From positions 1 through 13,222 of the forward strand of contig JAQBPF010000376.1 of the NCBI GenBank assembly GCA_028287665.1: DNA of 13,222 nucleotides, written 5' to 3'. The notes under the pieces are model-generated. The model ran no database searches. It was given only the letters and a program-made list of their open reading frames with translations, and was not told the origin of the DNA. The position numbers and the translations under genes were made by a program. Shown here piece after piece: positions 1 to 6,583 of this stretch. This DNA is from Deinococcus sp. (lineage in GTDB: Bacteria; Deinococcota; Deinococci; Deinococcales; Deinococcaceae). Every line of letters starts with the position of its first letter. Positions within the stretch are counted from its first letter, which is position 1.

Positions 1-1260
1 ATTCATCAGAGAGATCTGGCTGCCCTGCGCCTGCGTCGCGAACACCTGTGCATCGGCAATCACGTCGCCCAGTGCAGATTCGGTGTTGCGGGCATTGCTG
101 ATACCGCGCTGAATCTGGGGCACGCCGAGGTTGGCGACAAAGACCGATTTCACAGCGGTGGTCTTGGCGTCGGCGGTGGTCACCAGTTGCGTCATGCCGA
201 AGTCGAGGGTGTTGTTGGCTTTGCGGGCCGTGTAGTCCACCACCAAGTTTTGGGCGCTGGCCTTCATGACTTCGTGGTTGGCCTTGTCTACGGTCAGGCT
301 CAGGCGCTGAAGCAGGTGGCCGTAAAAGTCGCCCTGAATCACGATGCGGTCGTTGCCCTTGGGGTCGGGCACGAGGCAGTTGTACCCCTGATGGCTGTGC
401 CCGCTGATGATGGCCGTCACGGCAGGGTCAACGCGCTTGGCGATCTGCACGATGGGACTTTTCTCATTCAGAGTCTTGCAGCCGACGGTGCTGTAGTTGT
501 CGCCACTGCCCGCAGAAATTTCGCCGCCTTCATGAATCAGCATCACGATGGCGTCTACCTTGGCGGCCTTCAGTTCTGGAATGTACTTGTTGACCGAATC
601 GGCCTCATCCAGAAAGTTCAGTTCCTTGATGCCTTCGGGCGACACGAGGCCCGTGGTCGACACGGTAACTGCGCCGATGAACGCCACTTTTGCCCCGCCG
701 ATGTCCTGAATGGAGTAGGGCTGGAAGGGAGTCGTGCCGTCTGCCTTGTAGGTCACGTTCGCGCCCAACCACTTGAAGGTCGCGCCGCTGTAGTTGGGGT
801 CGAATTTGCAGGCCTTGGCGGTGTCGTTGCTGTCGCAGCCGCCGTTCTGCATCCGGAACAGTTCCTTGAGGCCCTGATCGAATTCGTGGTTGCCCAGCGA
901 ACTGACTTTGAGGCCGATCTGGTTCAGGGCGTACACGCTGGGCTCATCGCGCAGCAGGCTGCTGATGGCGGGGCTCGCGCCGATCAGGTCGCCGCCGCCT
1001 ACCAGAATGGTGTTGGGATTGGCCTTGCGGGCATCGTTCACTTCTGCGGCGATGGCTTCGACGCCGCCCGCGCTGATGGCCGTCTTCTCGCCCGCTTTGG
1101 TGAAGCTGGTGGGTTGCAGGTTGCCGTGGAAGTCGTTCAGGCCCAACACCGTGATGTCTACGGGCTCAGGGGTGTAGCGCACTTCGCTCAGCGGAGCGCA
1201 GGCCGTCAGAGCAAGAGCCGAGGTGACCAACAGCAAGGCTGTCCTGTTGAATGGTTTCAT
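1..1260 (-). CDS. 5'-nucleotidase / UshA-type metallophosphatase lipoprotein (3' end cut off by window edge)
   Basis: Probably hydrolyses nucleotides or related phosphoesters outside the cytoplasm to salvage nucleosides and phosphate. The 420 visible codons start at the ATG complement of 1258-1260. Residues 1-21 are a lipoprotein signal peptide with lipobox LTAC, so Cys21 would carry the lipid. The calcineurin-like metallophosphatase domain follows, with its metal-site motifs in order: NDFHGN (42-47), GGGD (88-91), GNHEFD (123-128), IHEGG (242-246) and GHSH (287-290). The end of the window has [12 protein letters not shown] (394-405), the usual start of the 5'-nucleotidase C-terminal substrate domain, so roughly 130-250 residues are missing. 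There are extra cysteines near 142, 151, 261 and 295, possibly disulfides. It is divergent from murF and probably transcribed alone. The family assignment is strong; the exact substrate (nucleotides, UDP-sugars, 2',3'-cyclic nucleotides) cannot be read from the sequence. Confidence 0.9.
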   Translation of the reverse strand, partial: MKPFNRTALLLVTSALALTACAPLSEVRYTPEPVDITVLGLNDFHGNLQPTSFTKAGEKTAISAGGVEAIAAEVNDARKANPNTILVGGGDLIGASPAISSLLRDEPSVYALNQIGLKVSSLGNHEFDQGLKELFRMQNGGCDSNDTAKACKFDPNYSGATFKWLGANVTYKADGTTPFQPYSIQDIGGAKVAFIGAVTVSTTGLVSPEGIKELNFLDEADSVNKYIPELKAAKVDAIVMLIHEGGEISAGSGDNYSTVGCKTLNEKSPIVQIAKRVDPAVTAIISGHSHQGYNCLVPDPKGNDRIVIQGDFYGHLLQRLSLTVDKANHEVMKASAQNLVVDYTARKANNTLDFGMTQLVTTADAKTTAVKSVFVANLGVPQIQRGISNARNTESALGDVIADAQVFATQAQGSQISLMN

Positions 1261-1272
1261 ACACCACTAATA
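1261..1272 (-). promoter_or_regulatory. Leaderless-type -10 element of the 5'-nucleotidase gene
   Basis: Read on the minus strand, TATTAG (1267-1272) lies 6 bases before the ATG and no Shine-Dalgarno sequence is visible. A transcript starting about 7 bases after such a -10 would begin at or next to the start codon. I see no convincing -35 box at 16-18 bases. Confidence 0.5.
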
Positions 1273-1341
1273 CATCACATTTTTACCGCAAATGGATGAA
1301 ACCGCCTGGAGCTGAGGACGGTGGCGGATTGGACTGTATCC

Positions 1342-1360
1342 CTGAAGTGATGACCTTCAG
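1342..1360. repeat. Small inverted repeat in the divergent intergenic region
   Basis: CTGAAG (1342-1347) and CTTCAG (1355-1360) are perfect complements around a 7-base loop. It lies between the nucleotidase and murF promoters. There is no T-tract, so it is not a standard terminator; it could be an operator or chance. Confidence 0.35.
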
Positions 1361-1379
1361 AAGCCGGGAGACTGCCGGT

Positions 1380-1400
1380 ATGGAGGCGTACACCCTCCAT
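1380..1400. repeat. Second inverted repeat upstream of murF
   Basis: ATGGAGG (1380-1386) and CCTCCAT (1394-1400) form a perfect 7-bp stem with a 7-base loop. It lies about 60 bases upstream of the putative murF -10 element, 19 bases after the preceding hairpin, which also has a 7-base loop. The position would suit a regulator binding site. There is no T-tract immediately after it. Confidence 0.4.
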
Positions 1401-1460
1401 GAACAGGCGTTTTGACGCTGGCCCCGGCGCGTGCCTTTTCTGCCGCTTCCCGGTCTCTGC

Positions 1461-1466
1461 TACCTT
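1461..1466 (+). promoter_or_regulatory. Leaderless-type -10 element of murF
   Basis: TACCTT is followed by six bases and then the ATG at 1473. No Shine-Dalgarno sequence precedes this ATG. A weak TTTCTG (1437-1442) sits 18 bases upstream as a possible -35. The element supports the ATG at 1473 over the upstream in-frame GTG at 1431. Confidence 0.5.
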
Positions 1467-1472
1467 GCCTCC

Positions 1473-2756
1473 ATGCTCGATCCGCACGCTGCCCTGCCCT
1501 TTGCTGCCACTGTTCACCCGTTGGCCCGGCCTGCCCAACGCCTGACCTGGGACTCACGGGAAGTCTCGCCCGAGGTGGCCTTTGTGGCCCTGCCCGGCGA
1601 AAAAATGCACGGCAACCGCTTTGTAGAGGCGGCGTTGGCCGCAGGCGCCCCCTTTGTGCTGACTGATCTGGAGGTCGAGCGGGCCGTGCGCGTGCCCGAT
1701 GCCCAGCAGGCCCTGTTTGCGTGGGCACGGCGCGAGCGGGCCAGGAACGGTCTGGTGGTCGGTATCACGGGCAGCGCGGGAAAAACCACCGCCAAAAGCT
1801 ACGTGGCCGCCGCGCTGGACGCCCACTTTATGCCCGTGTTCAATACCCTGCCCGCCATCGCGTGCTTCCTGATCGAATGTGGAGGCAGCCACAAGCCGCT
1901 GGTGGTCGAGATGGGCATAGACCGCAAAGGCGAAATGGCTGAACTCGTTGACCTGGTGCGGCCCGACGTGGGTGTCATTACCACCATCGGGGCCACACAC
2001 CTGGAGGCGCTGGGAACGGTAGACAACGTGGCCTTCGAGAAGGGACACATTCTGCGCGGCGCAGCGGGCCAGCCGATTCGCTCTCTCGTGGGCGCACAGG
2101 CTACCGCCTACTTTCCGGGTGTAGATACCTACGGGTTCGGGCAGACCACGTTTGCCGGAGAGGAATTGCAGGTGACGCCAGAAGGCGCGACCTTCACTTT
2201 TGCGGGCCAACGCGTCAGTCTGCCGCACGCCGCAACGGTGCAGGCCGAAGCTGCCGTGCTGGGGCTGGCGCTGGCGCAGCGTGCCGGAGTTCCGCTGAGC
2301 GAGGCCGCTGGACGCATGGCCGCCGTGCAGGTTCCGGGCGGGCGCTACCGGGTGCATCCGGGCCGCTACACGGTCATAGACGACGCTTACAACGCCTCGC
2401 CTATTGCCGTCACTGCCGCGCTGGACGCCCTGAACGGCTTTCCGGGCCGCCGGGTCAGTGTGCTGGGGCGGATGCTGGAACTGGGCGACACCGAACGCAC
2501 CCTGCACGCCGAGGTCGGGGAATATGCCCGCGCCAAAGCCGACGTGACCTACGGCGTGGGCGCATTTGCCGCCGAACTGGGCGAGCGGGCCTACCGCAGC
2601 GTGCCGGACCTGTTGGCCGCGCTGCTGCAAGACATCCAGGACGGCGACGTGATTCTGGTGAAGGCCAGTCGGGGCATCAGCTGGACGCCGGACAAGCGGG
2701 CCGCAGAAGGCGTGGGGCTGGATACGGTGGTGCGTGCCCTGCTGGACGCCCGCTGA
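1473..2756 (+). CDS. murF: UDP-N-acetylmuramoyl-tripeptide--D-alanyl-D-alanine ligase
   Basis: Cytoplasmic ATP-dependent ligase that adds D-Ala-D-Ala to the UDP-MurNAc-tripeptide, completing the pentapeptide precursor of peptidoglycan. The protein has 427 residues from the ATG at 1473, slightly below the usual length of about 450. Domains run in normal Mur order: a short N-terminal UDP-binding domain with the SRE motif (28-30), the central ATPase with P-loop GITGSAGKTTAKS (97-109), EMG (146-148), a THLE motif (175-178) and FEKG (188-191) holding the probable carbamylated lysine Lys190, then a C-terminal domain with VPGGR and DDAYNASP. The usual Asn-rich stretch after the P-loop is replaced by NTLPAIACFL (124-133), a divergence worth noting. 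The in-frame GTG at 1431 would add 14 residues, but the leaderless -10 favours 1473. A lipoprotein gene follows after 85 bases. Confidence 0.92.
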   Translation: MLDPHAALPFAATVHPLARPAQRLTWDSREVSPEVAFVALPGEKMHGNRFVEAALAAGAPFVLTDLEVERAVRVPDAQQALFAWARRERARNGLVVGITGSAGKTTAKSYVAAALDAHFMPVFNTLPAIACFLIECGGSHKPLVVEMGIDRKGEMAELVDLVRPDVGVITTIGATHLEALGTVDNVAFEKGHILRGAAGQPIRSLVGAQATAYFPGVDTYGFGQTTFAGEELQVTPEGATFTFAGQRVSLPHAATVQAEAAVLGLALAQRAGVPLSEAAGRMAAVQVPGGRYRVHPGRYTVIDDAYNASPIAVTAALDALNGFPGRRVSVLGRMLELGDTERTLHAEVGEYARAKADVTYGVGAFAAELGERAYRSVPDLLAALLQDIQDGDVILVKASRGISWTPDKRAAEGVGLDTVVRALLDAR

Positions 2757-2794
2757 ATCTGTGCCCAAGCAGACGGGGGAGCACCTGTGCGGAC

Positions 2795-2814
2795 GGTGGG
2801 CAGACTCACCCACC
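2795..2814. repeat. GC-rich hairpin between murF and the next gene
   Basis: GGTGGG (2795-2800) pairs perfectly with CCCACC (2809-2814) around an 8-base loop, 38 bases after the murF stop. No U-run follows, so termination would be weak. It may only mark the murF 3' end. Confidence 0.35.
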
Positions 2815-2825
2815 CCATCTCGCCA

Positions 2826-2831
2826 TAGGCT
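2826..2831 (+). promoter_or_regulatory. Possible -10 element of the lipoprotein gene
   Basis: TAGGCT ends 10 bases before the ATG at 2842. With a start site about 7 bases downstream, the 5' leader would be only 2-4 bases, and no Shine-Dalgarno sequence is present. There is no clear -35. It is weaker than the other leaderless sites in the window. Confidence 0.35.
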
Positions 2832-2841
2832 GAAATAGCCC

Positions 2842-3582
2842 ATGCCTGCCCCACTGCGCGTTTTTCCGTATCTGGCCCTGCTGCTGTCTGCCTGCGCCCC
2901 GGCCTACTCGCCGCCCACCGGAGACGCGGCATTTCGGGCGGCTTTTGGGGCCGATGGCGTGGTGTGGGTCGCGGGCGGGCGGGCATGTGTGGCGCGTGCG
3001 CCGGGGTTCCGGGTGGTCTGCCCCACGCTGCCCACCCCCGTCGATGTGGCGTGGAATGCAGGCGAAGCCTGGGCCGCCGTACCGAGCGCGGGCGCCGTGG
3101 TCACACTGGACCGGGCCGCCCGCAGCGTGGCAGTGGGCCGGGTGGTGGCCCTCAGCAGCACACGGGCCTACCGCGAAGATGGCAGCGCCGTGACCTATGA
3201 AGGTGCGGCGGCCACAGGCGTGGCGGGCGCACCCTCAGCGGCCTTAACGGGAGGCGACGGCGCAGATTATGTGCTGTTGGCCGGAAACTTACGGCGAGTG
3301 GTGGACAACGTGGTGACCGAAGTGGGTGCCGCGCCTGTGTTGGTATCGCTGCCCACCGGTGTCCGCAGCGCCGACGTGCCGACGGTCGTGACCACTTTCG
3401 GCACCTACCGCCTGGCCAACGGCAGGCTCGAACGCAGCGACGGCACTGGCCGCGTCCTGGTCAGCGTGACGCACACGGCAGGACGTGTAGGACAGGTGGG
3501 GACTTTTATAGTGACGGTCTCCCCAGCAGGAAACATCAGGGTGTTTTCTGAAACACTCGATCTGCTTCATGAGAGCCGGTAA
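2842..3582 (+). CDS. Predicted lipoprotein of unknown function
   Basis: I do not recognise a family. The 246-residue product starts with a lipoprotein signal: one early Arg, a hydrophobic stretch and lipobox LSAC, so Cys18 would be lipidated and the mature protein would sit outside the cytoplasm on a membrane. The rest is rich in Val, Ala, Gly and Thr with short alternating hydrophobic stretches (for example VVWVAGGRACV, 40-50, and ADYVLLAGN further on), suggesting an all-beta, possibly propeller-like or beta-sandwich fold; this is inference. Cys49 and Cys60 could form a disulfide. The gene follows murF by 85 bases and precedes the pil operon by about 480, so either could be a functional partner or neither. 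Its last 23 bases take part in two inverted repeats that continue past the stop codon. Confidence 0.75.
   Translation: MPAPLRVFPYLALLLSACAPAYSPPTGDAAFRAAFGADGVVWVAGGRACVARAPGFRVVCPTLPTPVDVAWNAGEAWAAVPSAGAVVTLDRAARSVAVGRVVALSSTRAYREDGSAVTYEGAAATGVAGAPSAALTGGDGADYVLLAGNLRRVVDNVVTEVGAAPVLVSLPTGVRSADVPTVVTTFGTYRLANGRLERSDGTGRVLVSVTHTAGRVGQVGTFIVTVSPAGNIRVFSETLDLLHESR
3541..3556. repeat. Hairpin near the end of the lipoprotein gene
   Basis: GTGTTT (3541-3546) and AAACAC (3551-3556) form a perfect 6-bp stem with a TCTG loop inside the last codons. No U-run follows. It sits directly before the larger inverted repeats that start at 3560. Confidence 0.4.
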
Positions 3583-3632
3583 GTTTCATATGATCTTCAC
3601 TTCATGAGCAGATTGTGGCGTCAATACCGGCT
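3560..3632. repeat. Two interleaved inverted repeats across the lipoprotein stop codon
   Basis: Arm A, ATCTGCTTCATGA (3560-3572), is matched by TCATGAGCAGAT (3602-3613): 12 pairs with one unpaired base. Arm B, AGCCGGTA (3574-3581), is matched perfectly by TACCGGCT (3625-3632). The order A-B-A'-B' is that of an H-type pseudoknot, or of two overlapping cruciforms. The 9-base CTTCATGAG also occurs as a direct repeat at 3565-3573 and 3600-3608. The function is unknown: an mRNA 3' structure, a regulator site and the footprint of a lost element are all possible. Confidence 0.55.
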
Positions 3633-3732
3633 AAGTTGTCTGGGAAACCGACCCGAAGATTAAGGGTACTCCTGAGCTTTAAGCCAGGACAACAACGCCT
3701 TCAGGACGTCATATTCTTCACAACATGACCGT

Positions 3733-3748
3733 CATTCCTACAGGAATG
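3733..3748. repeat. Near-perfect palindrome in the intergenic region
   Basis: CATTCCT (3733-3739) and AGGAATG (3742-3748) are exact complements separated by two bases. Such a compact dyad suits a dimeric DNA-binding protein better than an RNA hairpin. It lies about 300 bases upstream of the pilM promoter, which is far for direct control. Confidence 0.4.
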
Positions 3749-4033
3749 GGGGGCTATTCAATCCACTGGGCCGATTTCTTCACGGCTTCCTGAAGAGATT
3801 ACCTTCACAGTTTGGGGGTGGAGTATAAGCGGCAGCAGCGGATAAAAACGCACTGGGCTGTTTGGATATCCGGGGTATGGTGTGCGTGCTGAACGGCTGT
3901 GGAATAGCTCTCACCTGTCAGAGTTAAGTAAGCCAGTGAGTGATTGCATAAACTGTTCATGTCGCTCCCAGACCTTGACCCTCACTCTCACCTCTCATCT
4001 TCCTCTGGTCGCAGACCGTGCCAGATGAGTGAA

Positions 4034-4060
4034 TGCTAAAATCTGTCTGACTCTGGAGGG
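4034..4060 (+). promoter_or_regulatory. Extended -10 promoter and Shine-Dalgarno site of the pil operon
   Basis: TGCTAAAAT (4034-4042) is an extended -10 (TGN plus TAAAAT), the best promoter-like sequence in the window; no good -35 lies at 16-18 bases. It is followed by a Shine-Dalgarno GGAGGG (4055-4060) three bases before the ATG at 4064. The leader would be about 15 bases. Unlike other genes here, this operon therefore begins with a led, Shine-Dalgarno-driven start. Confidence 0.6.
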
Positions 4061-4063
4061 AGA

Positions 4064-5234
<1,171 letters not shown>

Positions 5235-5242
<8 letters not shown>

Positions 5243-5921
5243 GATCAACCTGCTGCCTCAGCAGTATCGTAAAAACAATGAACCGAACGGGTGGCGGCTG
5301 GCGACCTACGCCCTGATTCCCATTACCATCGCCGCCATTCTGATTCCAGAAGTGGTCACAGCCACCCGCGTGGGCGACCTTCAGAAGCAGCGCGACGCCC
5401 TGCAGGGTGAAGTGGTGGCGCTCACAGCGGCCAAACAGGAATTTGACGCCCTGACCGCCACCGAAACGCAGCTCAAACAGGTGACCGATATCGCCACGCA
5501 GTTGCGTGACCGCAAAACCTACTGGTCCAACGATCTGGCGACCTTTACGGCGCAGCTTCCGGCAGGCGGCAACGTGGCCCTCACCAGCATGAACGTGCGC
5601 CCTGTGGAGGCCACCGCCCTGGCGACACTCCAACAGAGCGGCGTGTACACCGGCAAAAATGTGCAGCGCGAAATAGAGCTGGCGGGTACGGCCCGCAGCC
5701 AGCAGGCCGTGGTCAATTTCCTCAACGCTTTTGAGGCCAATCCCAAGTTTGGCGTCAACTTCCGCAGCCTGCAAAACGACCAGGCCACGGGAAGCTATAC
5801 CTTTGCCGCCACGGTAGGCGTGGTGGCCGCAGAACCGACCGCCAGCGTGCCTCCTGTCGTGGCAGCAGGCGCACCCGCCGCCGCTCCTGCTGCGGCACCT
5901 GCCACGGGGGCCACCCAATGA
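5235..5921 (+). CDS. pilN: Type IV pilus inner-membrane assembly protein PilN
   Basis: Single-pass inner-membrane protein of the PilM-PilN-PilO-PilP alignment complex. It is 228 residues long from a GTG start that overlaps pilM by 8 bases. This start is right because it gives the conserved cytoplasmic motif EINLLP (3-8), the peptide that PilM binds. A transmembrane helix follows at about 22-41, then a coiled coil at about 47-92 and a small periplasmic alpha/beta domain to about 195. The last 30 residues are an Ala/Pro/Thr/Val low-complexity tail not needed in standard PilN and probably unfolded. The stop codon overlaps the pilO start (ATGA). Sequence similarity between PilN families is low, so the call rests on the motif, topology and gene order. 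Confidence 0.9.
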
Positions 5922-6583
5922 CCGCCAGCAAACTTGATGCCCGCTCCATTTTTCTGATTGCGTTCGTGACCTGCCTGGCCCTGGTCGCGGCCTGGTACTA
6001 CCTGCGCTTTCAGCCCCGGCAGGCGCAGATCGTGCAGCTTCAGAGCGAAGTGGAAACGGCCCAGGCCCAGGCCGACCTGTACCGCAGCGCCAGCGTGCGG
6101 TTGCCCGAACTCAAAACCCGTGTGGCTGCCCTGCAACTCGAACAGAGCCAGTTCCTGCGGGCGCTTCCCAATGCCGCACAGTTCGGCACGGTGCTGGACG
6201 AGGTTCGGCGCAACGTGACGGCGGCTGGGGCGCAACTCAGCTCCTTTAATGTGCAGACGGGCGCAGGCACCAATCTGCCCAGCGGCGTGCGGCCCATTTC
6301 GCTGACGGTGGGCGTGAGTGGGCAGTTTACTCAGGTTTTCCAGGCGCTCCGTTCCATTGAAACCATGAACCGCTTTACCAATGTCACCACGGTCGGCATT
6401 CAGGTGCCGCAGGCGTCCAGCTTCAATCCTTCCCTGGAAAGCACGATGGGCCTGACCGTGTATACCTTTGATCCCTCACAGGCCGCGCCCGCTGCAACCA
6501 ATGGCACGTCTGAGGCTCCGGCAGCAGGGGCCGCTCCTGCGCCAGCACCCGCCACAGACACGACCTCTGGAGGTGTCCGGTGA
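5918..6583 (+). CDS. pilO: Type IV pilus inner-membrane assembly protein PilO
   Basis: Partner of PilN: the two form a heterodimer through coiled coils and ferredoxin-like periplasmic domains in the inner membrane. The 221 residues contain a short cytoplasmic tail, a transmembrane helix at about 9-29, a coiled coil at about 33-80 and a folded periplasmic region to about 185 that includes VSGQFTQVFQALRSIE, the typical PilO segment. From about 186 to the end lies an Ala/Pro/Thr-rich tail similar in style to that of PilN. The start is the ATG in an ATGA overlap with pilN, and the stop overlaps the next gene as GTGA. The call is supported by position, topology and the coiled-coil pattern rather than by invariant residues. 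Confidence 0.88.
   Translation: MTASKLDARSIFLIAFVTCLALVAAWYYLRFQPRQAQIVQLQSEVETAQAQADLYRSASVRLPELKTRVAALQLEQSQFLRALPNAAQFGTVLDEVRRNVTAAGAQLSSFNVQTGAGTNLPSGVRPISLTVGVSGQFTQVFQALRSIETMNRFTNVTTVGIQVPQASSFNPSLESTMGLTVYTFDPSQAAPAATNGTSEAPAAGAAPAPAPATDTTSGGVR

Larger units (their letters stand above)
3583..4063. other. Lower-GC intergenic region upstream of the pil operon
   Basis: About 480 bases with no convincing gene. Base composition is visibly closer to balanced than in the flanking genes. All frames are broken: the plus-strand ATG stretches at 3604 and 3725 code for only about 20 residues each, and a minus-strand ATG at 3958-3960 gives 51 residues of unlikely composition. Visible structure includes the interleaved repeats at its left end, a palindrome at 3733-3748, a small hairpin TCTTCA/TGAAGA (3777-3782 and 3791-3796), and the pilM promoter at its right end. 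It could be a long regulatory region, a small RNA locus or the eroded remains of a mobile element. I recognise no transposase fragment. Confidence 0.6.

Noticed and set aside
187..1299. A 370-codon plus-strand frame opposite the 5'-nucleotidase
   Set aside because: The minus strand carries a signal peptide and all metallophosphatase motifs; the plus frame has a His/Val/Ala-rich composition with no domain.
1412..1417. TTGACG as a -35 box for murF
   Set aside because: It is 43 bases upstream of the TACCTT element and no -10 lies at 16-18 bases from it.
1431..1472. GTG at 1431 as the murF start
   Set aside because: It would add 14 residues (MPFLPLPGLCYLAS) that read through the putative promoter element; MurF proteins normally start close to the ATG at 1473.
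1554..2843. A 429-codon open frame on the minus strand opposite murF
   Set aside because: MurF motifs are unambiguous on the plus strand. Long antisense frames are expected in GC-rich coding DNA, and this one has no recognisable domain.
3604..3793. Short plus-strand peptides of about 20 residues starting at 3604 and 3725
   Set aside because: They lack ribosome binding sites and end after about 20 codons; no better than random frames.
3805..3960. A 51-residue minus-strand frame in the pre-pil intergenic region with a GGGAG four bases before its ATG
   Set aside because: The peptide has four Cys, many Tyr/His and no resemblance to a known small protein; codon use does not look like its neighbours. 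One weak Shine-Dalgarno is not enough.
3975..3980. TTGACC as a -35 box for pilM
   Set aside because: It lies 53 bases before the extended -10 motif and has no suitable -10 of its own.
3583..4063. An insertion sequence remnant
   Set aside because: There is lower G+C and some inverted repetition, but I recognise no transposase fragment, target duplication or terminal repeat pair enclosing the region. I kept it as an open question and did not call it a mobile element.
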